Assembly: GCA_003499925.1 (NCBI GenBank)
Contig: DNRQ01000079.1
Coordinates: 1-51,816 of the forward strand
Length of the DNA: 51,816 nucleotides
Reading direction: 5' to 3'
Source: Geobacter sp.
Lineage (GTDB): Bacteria; Desulfobacterota; Desulfuromonadia; Geobacterales; Geobacteraceae
This document shows, piece after piece, positions 22,884-31,120 of this stretch (position 1 is the stretch's first letter; each line of letters starts with the position of its first letter). The notes below the pieces were generated by a model that saw only the letters and a program-made list of their open reading frames with translations, was not told where the DNA came from and did not search any database. A program made the translations under genes and the position numbers.

Positions 22884-23870
22884 CTACAGCAGGGCCTTCC
22901 TTACAGCGGCGACGATCTCCGCCGCTCTCGGGTAGTAGGCCTGCTCCAGTGTTCTGCTGGCGGGAGCCGGAAGGTCGGGGAGGGTCACCCGCACGATGTT
23001 GGACTTGAGACTCGACAGACAATTCTCGGCAATCACGGCAGAGATCTCGGCCGCAACTCCGTACGACTTCCAGCCGCCGTCGGCGATGACAGCCCTTCCC
23101 GTTTTCCTGACTGAATCGAGGATCAGTTCTTCATCGAGCGGCTTGATGGTGCGCGGATCGACGACCTCTACCTCAATTCCGTCCTGAGCCAGTATTTCCG
23201 CCGCTTGCAGGGCTTCCTTCACCAGATAGGAAACTGCCACCACGGTGATGTCCTTGCCTTTTCTGCGGACGATCCCTTTACCGATAGGGACAGAGTAAAT
23301 CTCCTCGGGTACATGCTCTTCGGTGTTGTAGAGCCAGCGATCGTCAATGAAAACCACCGGGTTGTCGTCTCGTATCGCGGCGACCATCAACCCCTTGGCA
23401 TCATAAGGAGTCGCAGGCATCACGACCTTGAGTCCCGGCACATGGGCAAACATGGCGTGCAGGGCCTGTGAGTGCTGGGCGCCCTGTTCACCGGCCCGGT
23501 TGATGACCCCCCAGACGACCACCGGCACGGGAAGCCTTCCTCCGTTCATGTAATGCCAGTTGGCTGCTTCGTTGATGATCGGGTCAAAGGCGTAGAGCAT
23601 GAAATCCATGCGCGGATGCACCACGACCGGACGCATGCCGGCCAGTGCGGCGCCAACCGCAGCGCCGGTCATGGCGTTTTCGGAGACCGGGGTGTCAATG
23701 ACCCGCGCCTCCCCGAAACGGCTGATCAGCCCAAGGGCGGTGTTGCCGACATACCAAGGGCTCTTCACCCCCTGGCCGATCAGCATGACCGAGTCATCCT
23801 GCTCCATGGTCTGATGAAACGCCTCATTTATGGCCAGGCTGTAGGAAAGCTTTCTATTGGGTGAAGACAT
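22884..23870 (-). CDS. Thiamine-diphosphate dehydrogenase E1 beta subunit
   Basis: Beta subunit of a 2-oxoacid-dehydrogenase-type E1 enzyme. The start at 23870 (MSSPNRKLSYSLAINEAF) overlaps the alpha gene by 17 bp. Family signatures are the catalytic Glu64 in TPVSENAMTGAAVGAALAG, then DFMLYAFDPIINEAANW, and the C-terminal transketolase domain from VVAVSYLVKEALQAAE with EVVDPRTIKPLDEE. Length 328 residues is typical. No E2 or E3 gene is near, so it is unlikely to be a normal pyruvate dehydrogenase. It lies among sugar genes, suggesting carboligation or decarboxylation in sugar synthesis (inference). Confidence 0.88.
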   Translation of the reverse strand: MSSPNRKLSYSLAINEAFHQTMEQDDSVMLIGQGVKSPWYVGNTALGLISRFGEARVIDTPVSENAMTGAAVGAALAGMRPVVVHPRMDFMLYAFDPIINEAANWHYMNGGRLPVPVVVWGVINRAGEQGAQHSQALHAMFAHVPGLKVVMPATPYDAKGLMVAAIRDDNPVVFIDDRWLYNTEEHVPEEIYSVPIGKGIVRRKGKDITVVAVSYLVKEALQAAEILAQDGIEVEVVDPRTIKPLDEELILDSVRKTGRAVIADGGWKSYGVAAEISAVIAENCLSSLKSNIVRVTLPDLPAPASRTLEQAYYPRAAEIVAAVRKALL

Positions 23871-24915
23871 AGGGACCCTCCTCCTGCTTATTGGGGAATG
23901 AACTCCCCTTTGCTGCATCGGCTGCTTCTGCAGCATCCTGCGAGAAGACGTAACGAGCCAGATCCTGCCGGTCCGGGAAGGGACTGGCCATGGCGAAATC
24001 GAATGCCTCGGCGACCTCCTTTTCAACGTCCGACCTGATCTCCTCCAGCTCCGAAGCAGACAGGAGAGCCTGTTTCAGCAGATGCTGCTCCATTCTCCTG
24101 ATGGGATCCTTCTTCAGCCAGCGCACGATCTCTGCGGCTGGACGGATATCGGTGTGGGTTCCCTGCACGTTGTCATCGGGCCCCACATGGCCGCGCTGCC
24201 GGTAGGTCAGGCATTCCAGGAAGACGGGGCCTTCGCCCTGCCGGCACAGCTCCACGGCGCGCCTGGCCTGCTCGTGCACCTTGATGGCATCGTTGCCGTC
24301 GACCCGGTAGCACTTCTCGCCGAACGGCTTGCCCATCTGGTAAATCTGCCTGTTCACGCGAATCTCGTCGATGGGGAGGTGGGTGGAGTAGAGATTGTTC
24401 TCGCAGACGAAGATGATGGGAAGCTTTTTCAGAGCGGCGAAGTTGAGCGATTCGCAGAGCACCCCTTCGCCGGTGGCGCCATCGCCGAAAAAGCTGACCG
24501 CCACGCGCCCGTCTCCGCGGATTGAAGATGCCAGCGCCGCGCCGAGCGCGAGGGAGATGGTACCCGCGACGATGGGAGCAGATCCCAGCATGCCGACCTC
24601 AGGGTCGATCAGATGCATGGAACCTCCCCGTCCGCCTGAGCAGCCGGTTTCACGGCAAAAGACCTCGGCGACCATCTTCTTGAGATCCCCCCCCTTGGCC
24701 AGATAATGGCCGTGGGAACGGTGATTGCCCAGGATGTAGTCGCTCTTTTCCAAAGCCGCGCATACCCCGGCCGCTATGGCCTCCTCCCCGGAGCAGAGAT
24801 GAACCGGACAAAGTATCTCCCGAGTATTTATCGGATCAACGAAACGCTCCTCGCAAATGCGGATGCGCAGCATCGACCGATACAACTCCGTCAACAACTC
24901 CACTGAATACGGCAT
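23854..24915 (-). CDS. Thiamine-diphosphate dehydrogenase E1 alpha subunit
   Basis: Alpha subunit that binds thiamine diphosphate through the GDGATGEG (144-151) to ENN (172-174) motif. HRSHGHYLAKGGDLKKM, GRGGSMHL and VLCESLNFAALKKLP are typical of E1 alpha of the acetoin/pyruvate dehydrogenase group. Length 353 residues, start at 24915 with GAAGGGGG upstream. The end has an unusual low-similarity tail with two related stretches, LARYVFSQDAAEA and EGPYVFTQ. It lies 22 bp after the aldo/keto reductase gene and is co-transcribed with the E1 beta gene. Confidence 0.88.
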   Translation of the reverse strand: MPYSVELLTELYRSMLRIRICEERFVDPINTREILCPVHLCSGEEAIAAGVCAALEKSDYILGNHRSHGHYLAKGGDLKKMVAEVFCRETGCSGGRGGSMHLIDPEVGMLGSAPIVAGTISLALGAALASSIRGDGRVAVSFFGDGATGEGVLCESLNFAALKKLPIIFVCENNLYSTHLPIDEIRVNRQIYQMGKPFGEKCYRVDGNDAIKVHEQARRAVELCRQGEGPVFLECLTYRQRGHVGPDDNVQGTHTDIRPAAEIVRWLKKDPIRRMEQHLLKQALLSASELEEIRSDVEKEVAEAFDFAMASPFPDRQDLARYVFSQDAAEAADAAKGSSFPNKQEEGPYVFTQ

Positions 24916-24937
24916 GTTTCCCCCTTCTTTATTTGCA

Positions 24938-25906
24938 CTAATGTTTTTCGTCGTTGTTGTGGCGCGGCCATCCCGAAAGCTCATCGATCAGGGCCATCTC
25001 TTCACCGGTCAGTCTCCAGCCGGCCGCCCCCAGGTTTTCTTCAACCTGTGACACGGTTTTTGCCCCGAACAGGGGACAGGTCCAGGGGAATACGTCCTGA
25101 ACCCAGCGTAGCGCCAGTTGGCCCAAGGAGACCCCGCGGCTTTGCGCAACCGCCTTCAGATCGGAAACCCTCTGCAGGGCCTGCGCGAACTTCTCCCCGC
25201 GGAAGACGGGGAGTCGGCTGCGATGATCATCCTCGCTGAAGGTGGATAAGAGGTCGAACTTGCCGGTCAGAAGACCATCGGCCAGGGCTCCCCAGGCGAC
25301 CATGAGCACGCCGGAATTCCGGCAGATGGTGGCCAACTGCAGGCCTCGATCGCGGTGCAGCAGGTTGAACTGATCCTGTACCACCCGAACCGGAGCAACC
25401 TTCAGCGCCTCCTCCAGTTGCTGGGGGGAAAAATTGGCGACCCCGATCTCGCCGATTTTCCCCTCCTGCCGCAAAGTCACAAGTCCATGCATCGCTTCCT
25501 GAATCGGAGTTTTTTCATCGGGTTTATGCAGATAATAGAGCGGTATCCGTTCCAGCCCCAGTCTCTGCAGGCTCGCTTCAACGGCCGTGCGCAGGTAGGC
25601 CGGCGAGCTGTCATTCCAGACCCGACCGGAGTCGTCCCAGCGGACCCCTCCCTTGCTGGCGACGAAGAGGGATTTCAGGTCCTCGCCGAGCGCTCGGCTC
25701 AGCAGACGTTCCGATTTTCCCAAACCGTAACAGTCCGCCGTATCGAAAAAGGTCACGCCGCGCTGGTAGGCGTGGCGGATCGCCTTGATCGAGTCGTCGT
25801 CGTTGACGGCGCCCCAGCCATGCCCGCCAATGGCCCAGCACCCCATACCCATACGGGTGAAGCGTGCTCCGCCTGCAGTTATTTCTATCAGTTCGAGGTC
25901 GTTCAT
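24938..25906 (-). CDS. Aldo/keto reductase
   Basis: NAD(P)H-dependent reductase with a TIM-barrel fold. The catalytic tetrad is complete: Asp55 and Tyr60 in FFDTADCYG, Lys85 in VASKGG, His127 in YYLHKPD. The cofactor-binding end reads FGAKTVSQVEENLGAA. Length 322 residues. Located between the initiating sugar transferase gene (4 bp gap) and the E1 alpha gene, it most likely reduces a keto sugar or an aldehyde made by its neighbours. The substrate is not predictable from sequence. Confidence 0.9.
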   Translation of the reverse strand: MNDLELIEITAGGARFTRMGMGCWAIGGHGWGAVNDDDSIKAIRHAYQRGVTFFDTADCYGLGKSERLLSRALGEDLKSLFVASKGGVRWDDSGRVWNDSSPAYLRTAVEASLQRLGLERIPLYYLHKPDEKTPIQEAMHGLVTLRQEGKIGEIGVANFSPQQLEEALKVAPVRVVQDQFNLLHRDRGLQLATICRNSGVLMVAWGALADGLLTGKFDLLSTFSEDDHRSRLPVFRGEKFAQALQRVSDLKAVAQSRGVSLGQLALRWVQDVFPWTCPLFGAKTVSQVEENLGAAGWRLTGEEMALIDELSGWPRHNNDEKH

Positions 25907-25910
25907 AGAC

Positions 25911-26579
25911 TCATCTCTTACAGATCCGCCTCACCACTCTCATAACAGTGTTCCACAGGATACCGATATCCTCAAAAAAAGACCAGTTTTTTACATAGAG
26001 GACTCGAAGTTGGTTCTTGCGCGGCAGGATATGCTTCTTGAAATAGGCATCGGGATCATCACTGCCCACCCGGTCATCGAGGTCGGCAAACTCGATGGAC
26101 GCATAGTCGGTGATCCCGGGGCGCATGGAAAGGATCAACAGTTCATCGCCTGTGTATAGCCGGGTGTATTCAGGCACTTCCGGGCGCGGGCCGACCAGGC
26201 TCATGTCGCCGTTGAACACGTTGATGAACTGCGGCAGCTCGTCGAACTTGGTTTTTCTCAAAAAAGCTCCCACGGAGGTGACCCGGGGATCATTGGTTCC
26301 CGTGGTGGGGCCGCCAAGCGACTCGGCGTCGGTCACCATGGAGCGGAATTTGAGGATGCGGAACTCCTTGCCGTGCAGACCGGTGCGCAGACCGCGGTAG
26401 AAGACCGGACCGGGACTGGTGATCTTTACCGCCAGGGAGATCGCAAGCAGAAGCGGCCAGATGACGAGCAAAACGGCGGCCGACAGAAGGAGATCCAGTA
26501 GACGCTTGGCACCGAGAGCCCAGAGCGGATGCTGCAGGGAGTCTGCGTTTTCCTGATTTTTCACGGAGTGATTCACCAT
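25911..26579 (-). CDS. Initiating sugar transferase (phosphoglycosyl transferase)
   Basis: Transfers the first sugar-1-phosphate to undecaprenyl phosphate to begin the repeat unit. It is a short form (222 residues) with one reentrant or membrane segment at about residues 27-50 and the family core: VFYRGLRTGLHGKEFRILKFRSM, FDELPQFINVFNGDMSLVGP with the catalytic Asp-Glu, and RPGITDYASI. It resembles PglC/WcaJ C-terminal domains. The ATG immediately follows the methyltransferase stop, indicating coupled translation. Confidence 0.92.
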   Translation of the reverse strand: MVNHSVKNQENADSLQHPLWALGAKRLLDLLLSAAVLLVIWPLLLAISLAVKITSPGPVFYRGLRTGLHGKEFRILKFRSMVTDAESLGGPTTGTNDPRVTSVGAFLRKTKFDELPQFINVFNGDMSLVGPRPEVPEYTRLYTGDELLILSMRPGITDYASIEFADLDDRVGSDDPDAYFKKHILPRKNQLRVLYVKNWSFFEDIGILWNTVMRVVRRICKR

Positions 26580-27428
26580 CTATTTTGCGGCTTTTTTGGG
26601 TTTGCGATATTCCACGACCGCCACCCAGGCCAAGCGGTTCAGATAGGGAATCGACAGGATCAAGCTGTCCACCGCTTCCAGAGCTGCCAGAAGCGGCCGG
26701 AAAAAGGAAGCCTTGCGGAAGGGGACCGTTGCCAGCGCAGCCAGGTGGAACATCCGGGTGTTGAGGACGGAAAAATAGGTACCCCCGCTGTTCACCTCGG
26801 GAATTCCGAGGATGTGTTCCACCTCCCACTTGGTGCGCAGGTGAGGCGTCCGGTTCCGGTACCAATGGATCAAGGGGTTATGCCTCATCGCTTCGGTGCA
26901 GACCAGCTTGCCGTCCGGCTTCAGAATCCGCGACAGCTCGGAGAAGGCGGCTTTCAGCTCCAGATGGTGCAGCGCGCCATACTCGTGGATGACGTCGAAG
27001 GTGTCGTCCGGAAACTCGGTATGCTCGGCGTCCATGACCCGGAAGTCGCAGATCTCTGCCACCCCTTGAACCTTGGCCAGTTCCTGCGCGTTCTTGATGG
27101 CCACTTCGCTTATGTCGATGCCGTAGACCTTCTTGGCACCCCGCTTCGCCATCTCGAGGGCCACCTCGCCATTGCCGCAGCAGTAATCGAGGGCGACGGC
27201 ACCGGCGATGTTCCGATAAAGAAGCGCATCGCGGTGGGCGAAACTCGATTGCGTGATGCTGTAAAACTTCATGTTGCTGAAGTGCTTTGCATACTCCTCG
27301 CTACCTTCCACGAAGGTCTCTTCACGCTGGTCCTCGGCGGTATCGGTCTGATACTCATACCCTTTTACTATCGAGCGGCGGCGGTCGGAATGTTCGATCT
27401 CTTTCTGTTTTCGGTCTTCTAAAGTCAT
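26580..27428 (-). CDS. SAM-dependent methyltransferase
   Basis: Class I methyltransferase of 282 residues: SAM-binding motif I VALDYCCGNGEVAL near residue 80, YGIDISE with the acidic ribose ligand, and DAEHTEFPDDTFDVIHEYGALHH as motif II/III. The C-terminal part is hydrophobic in places (LIHWYRNRTPH, LAALEAVDSLILSIPYL). It probably methylates a sugar of the polysaccharide or its lipid carrier intermediate. The start at 27428 has GAGGAGATAG upstream although it lies 74 bp inside the glycosyltransferase gene, so a real overlap is likely. Confidence 0.85.
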   Translation of the reverse strand: MTLEDRKQKEIEHSDRRRSIVKGYEYQTDTAEDQREETFVEGSEEYAKHFSNMKFYSITQSSFAHRDALLYRNIAGAVALDYCCGNGEVALEMAKRGAKKVYGIDISEVAIKNAQELAKVQGVAEICDFRVMDAEHTEFPDDTFDVIHEYGALHHLELKAAFSELSRILKPDGKLVCTEAMRHNPLIHWYRNRTPHLRTKWEVEHILGIPEVNSGGTYFSVLNTRMFHLAALATVPFRKASFFRPLLAALEAVDSLILSIPYLNRLAWVAVVEYRKPKKAAK

Positions 27429-28668
27429 TCACTATCTCCTCAAGATATATTGCAAATTTGCTGTATATCATTTTGCTATCATAACAGCGCTCAATAGCAG
27501 CTCTACCGTTAATTCCCATAATTTTGGTCAATTCTGGATTCTCGAGAAAAAATATCATGGCTTCGGTCAAGGCATTTGCATTTCCGGCCTGATAGTATTT
27601 CCCGCAATCTTCTTCGGCGATAAGATCCTCCAGTTCTCCTTTTAAACAATTTAGAACTGGAAGCGATGCAGCCATGTATTCAAACGGTTTATTAGGCAAA
27701 GACATCAAGGCGCCGTCTGCATACGGAGCCAATCCAACGGAGGAAAAGGATAAAAAGGCGTTCAATTCAACTGCATCCAGCCAACCGACGAAAGTAACGT
27801 TAGCTAAGCCTTCGCTCTTTTTGCGGATGATATCCTCTTTATCGCCTCCTCCGGCTATTATTATATGTATATCGAAAACTTCACTTTCGAGTAGCATTTT
27901 CGCGCTTTCAAAGACCGTGTCCAAATCATAACTGCTGCAAAACGTTCCGGCGAAAAAGATAGTAACCTTTTTTCTTGCAAAACCATATTTGTCCTCAAGA
28001 ACAGAGATCTCATCGCCTAGATTGCTATTGATACTGGTTGCAGGATAACCTATGTGAAATACCTTATCATGTTTGGTTTGCGCTCGGCTCGATCGGGCAA
28101 TGCCCCAATCTAAAAAACTTCTTGAAACTGCAGTTATGGCAGTAGCGTCCCGCAGAATTTTTTTGGCTCGCTTGATTTCGTTGAAAAAAATGAGCTCGTA
28201 TAAAAACAATGCCCAATTCGGGAAAAGTCTTTTATAGACATCGGGCCATAGATCCCTGATATCAACAATTACAGGAATAGAAGCCTTCCTAGCGAAAGTT
28301 GAAACTGCTTCGGCTAATTCAAGCGAAGGTATCTGCGTAATGATCAAATCCGGGCAGTCAGACCTGTTGTAAGCCAACCTCTTGAATTCCCGAGCAATCT
28401 GATGGTTGTGAACCAGCCTTTTGATTGAGGTATCATGACTATAACCGCAACCGCTTAAATACTGAATATGATATCTATCACTTAAAATTTCCACGACAGA
28501 TTCCTGCTGAAAATGTTCGTGATGTACATGCTCAAATCCTGGCAGCCAAAGTTCGAATCTATGTCCTGCATCAACAATAGCTTCCGCCAGTAGGCCACTC
28601 CTCATCGGTCTGACTTGTTCGCCACCGATAGGAAGCGGTTCATACAATGTAACGTACCAGATATACAT
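27355..28668 (-). CDS. Glycosyltransferase family 4
   Basis: GT-B fold glycosyltransferase of 437 residues. The N-terminal acceptor domain begins MYIWYVTLYEPLPIGGEQ; the C-terminal nucleotide-sugar domain contains KKVTIFFAGTFCSSYDL, VTFVGWLDAVELNAFL and SLPNKPFEYMAASLPVL, the last giving the E-x7-E-like donor site (KPFEYMAASLPV). It adds a sugar to the lipid-linked repeat unit in the cytoplasm. The gene is AT-rich compared with the flanks. The C-terminus runs on into the methyltransferase gene. Confidence 0.88.
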   Translation of the reverse strand: MYIWYVTLYEPLPIGGEQVRPMRSGLLAEAIVDAGHRFELWLPGFEHVHHEHFQQESVVEILSDRYHIQYLSGCGYSHDTSIKRLVHNHQIAREFKRLAYNRSDCPDLIITQIPSLELAEAVSTFARKASIPVIVDIRDLWPDVYKRLFPNWALFLYELIFFNEIKRAKKILRDATAITAVSRSFLDWGIARSSRAQTKHDKVFHIGYPATSINSNLGDEISVLEDKYGFARKKVTIFFAGTFCSSYDLDTVFESAKMLLESEVFDIHIIIAGGGDKEDIIRKKSEGLANVTFVGWLDAVELNAFLSFSSVGLAPYADGALMSLPNKPFEYMAASLPVLNCLKGELEDLIAEEDCGKYYQAGNANALTEAMIFFLENPELTKIMGINGRAAIERCYDSKMIYSKFAIYLEEIVNDFRRPKTERDRTFRPPPLDSKRV

Positions 28669-28774
28669 ATATTCCTGCCATTCTTTGATGAATATTATGC
28701 CGCAATGAACTCTGCAAGGAGCAAACGAAATACAATAAAGGTTATATTATATCAATAAATTAAATACGATTGTA

Positions 28775-30094
28775 CTACTTGTTGACATGAACGATGTCCC
28801 TAGTTCTCGCGAGATCAGTCTTGAAAATATTACCCCTGACTTCGAGCTCGACACCTTTTGATTTTTCAGCCAGCAAAATACCGTATTTTTGATATGTAAT
28901 GGTGTTATCTAGTGCAGAAAACGATTTCAAGTAGGACCCCTGCAACTTGCCTGCAGTTGACGCTATAATCCCGGATTTAGCATCAATAAGGTTTTTCTTA
29001 ACCGTGACACTACTCGCATTAACTACCCATACACCTGCACTGCTGCATTTTTGAATAATGTTTTCTTCAATGGTTATGTTTGAAGGATTGTGATGCATCT
29101 CTTCGTCAGCACCGCCCTCAACGGCAATACCATACTGCTGAACATTAAATATTTTATTATTACGCACGGTAAGGTTTTTACACCAAACTGCTATGGATAT
29201 CCCCCTTGGCGAAACGCGTCCACTAACATTTTTAATGTCGTTTCTAGCAATCAAAATGTTGTCAACTACAGCTTGATGAGACTTGCTATAAACTGAAATG
29301 GCACTTGATTCACATCCATCTACCACATTATCGGTAATTTTAGTGTTTGAAGTACCACTGCTAACGTATATAGCATGTCGGCCTATTTTGTAAAACCTGT
29401 TCTTACTTACCACTATATCATTACAGGAAAGATTAAAAAGTAATCCATATCCTTGTGAATAATCAATCCTGTGCTTGATATCATGAACATAACAGGATGT
29501 AACGGACATGCCGACGCAACTTTGTCCTTGGAAGGCAATAATGGTATTAACTGCTTCACAATCATTTATCTTGACCAGAGAACACTTGTTAAAGAAAAGA
29601 AGCCGTTCGGTGGTATTCTTCTTCAGCTCTACGCCGGTCCCTTCAAAAGAGAGGCCTGAAATAGTGATATTTGATTGATCTAATGCAGAGAAAATCCCGT
29701 TTCTTAATGATTTTCCCATCACGAGACGAGATCCGGGGCCGGACCCTTGAAGTCGCACGTTCGAGGGTAACCTTACAGATTTAGTTATCTTATAAGTACC
29801 TTCTGGGAAATAGATCGTGTTATTAGTCGGGGTAATGCTAGCCAGAGCTTTCAAGACCGCGGTTGTATCATCAGATACTCCATTGCCAACGGCACCGGCA
29901 TCCTTTACATTAATAATTGATTTGCCCGTGGTACGCTGATCGATTACTGCAGCATGAACATGACAATCAGTAAAGGGGGCAAAACCCAAAAATCCAGTAA
30001 GCACTACTAATGTTGTAATATATGAGCAGAGAACATATGGGTTAAGAATTATTGCTTGCGACTTCCTTAAGATATTTACAATCGGGTAAATCAT
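28775..30094 (-). CDS. Secreted right-handed beta-helix (pectate-lyase-like) protein
   Basis: About 439 residues with an N-terminal hydrophobic segment (TTLVVLTGFLGFAPF) acting as signal or anchor. The module INVKDAGAVGNGVSDDTTAV is the start of the pectate-lyase-superfamily fold, followed by many repeated coils with NNTI, NVTI, NKITN-like turns (ITISGLSF, ITDNVVDG, LTVRNNKIFN, ITIEENII). The fold is used by polysaccharide lyases, hydrolases and epimerases. I cannot name catalytic residues. Placed between two glycosyltransferase genes, it probably trims or modifies the polymer in the periplasm. The ATG at 30094 has AGGAG upstream; GTG at 30106 is an alternative. Confidence 0.82.
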   Translation of the reverse strand: MIYPIVNILRKSQAIILNPYVLCSYITTLVVLTGFLGFAPFTDCHVHAAVIDQRTTGKSIINVKDAGAVGNGVSDDTTAVLKALASITPTNNTIYFPEGTYKITKSVRLPSNVRLQGSGPGSRLVMGKSLRNGIFSALDQSNITISGLSFEGTGVELKKNTTERLLFFNKCSLVKINDCEAVNTIIAFQGQSCVGMSVTSCYVHDIKHRIDYSQGYGLLFNLSCNDIVVSKNRFYKIGRHAIYVSSGTSNTKITDNVVDGCESSAISVYSKSHQAVVDNILIARNDIKNVSGRVSPRGISIAVWCKNLTVRNNKIFNVQQYGIAVEGGADEEMHHNPSNITIEENIIQKCSSAGVWVVNASSVTVKKNLIDAKSGIIASTAGKLQGSYLKSFSALDNTITYQKYGILLAEKSKGVELEVRGNIFKTDLARTRDIVHVNK

Positions 30095-30117
30095 AGAGCA
30101 GGCCACTCCTGAGCAAC

Positions 30118-31101
30118 TTATTTGGAGGAGATAATGTTATCGTACAAGCTAAGCAGTTTTTGACTTATTATGGGGATATCCATCTCAGCGACATGCCGTC
30201 GAAGATTTTCAGGACTCGGTGTCGACAGTACGTCACAAATATTATCAGCCAAGATAGCCGGATCGGGAAGACAGGTGCGACAGGATGGGCTTTTAGCTGC
30301 GATCATGGATAAATCACTAACGTCTGTTGCAACAAAAGGCAAGTTACAGGCAAGAGCTTCTTTTATACAGTTCGGCCATCCTTCATGCACAGAAGTACAA
30401 AGTGCCAAATCACAGGCGCTAACAAATAGAGGCATATCGGAATGATCAATTCCAGTCGCTACACGCAACTTTACGTCTCCCATCTGCTCATTAGCCAACT
30501 TCACAGCCTCCTGGGCTAAGGCAACACGCTTGATCGGATTACTCGTCGACATGGTGGTAAAAAGAACCCATTTCTCAGTATTTCCTGGGAATCCGAGTTT
30601 TGCCCGAGCGACATCCCTAATGACCGGTTGAAAATGGTTCAAATTTACCGGGCTCGGAATTATTGAGACCGCAAGATCCGGATACTCAGTCAAAATGTCG
30701 CTAGACATGCGATGGGACATGGTGACAACTGCATTATATTTTGTGACAACCAGTCGAGTCATCACTGAAGCCATAAGACCATGGATAGAGTGAAATCCAA
30801 GATGCTCTTTAAATCTATACCAATCTGATCCGCGCAGTGACAGTACTTTAGGCACATTTTCAGCACCAGATGTGGCCATGGCACAAGCAGAACCGAATTG
30901 GGAATGAACTACATCAAAACCAACGGCATATTTTTTAATATGACAATAAGCACGAAAAATATTACTGACGGAGCGGAGATTACCTAGGTAACAAAGATCC
31001 AATTCGACGCCAAGATCACGCATACCCTGTGCAAGAATATGCATAAAGGATCCGCTATTTTTAACATTTGGGTCAAAATTGTGTGTCCATAATATTTTCA
31101 T
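30118..31101 (-). CDS. Glycosyltransferase family 4
   Basis: GT4-type enzyme of 327 residues beginning MKILWTHNFDPNVKNSGSFM. The donor half includes WVLFTTMSTSNPIKRVALAQ, and the site SVHEGWPNCIKEALACNLPF, carrying the conserved EGWPNxxxEAxAC pattern of retaining GT4 enzymes, then VATDVSDLSMI. It would add one residue of the repeat unit. AT-rich codon use. It lies 19 bp after the polymerase gene. Confidence 0.9.
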   Translation of the reverse strand: MKILWTHNFDPNVKNSGSFMHILAQGMRDLGVELDLCYLGNLRSVSNIFRAYCHIKKYAVGFDVVHSQFGSACAMATSGAENVPKVLSLRGSDWYRFKEHLGFHSIHGLMASVMTRLVVTKYNAVVTMSHRMSSDILTEYPDLAVSIIPSPVNLNHFQPVIRDVARAKLGFPGNTEKWVLFTTMSTSNPIKRVALAQEAVKLANEQMGDVKLRVATGIDHSDMPLFVSACDLALCTSVHEGWPNCIKEALACNLPFVATDVSDLSMIAAKSPSCRTCLPDPAILADNICDVLSTPSPENLRRHVAEMDIPIISQKLLSLYDNIISSK

Positions 31102-31120
31102 AAAGGTTGTTTCCTGATAC

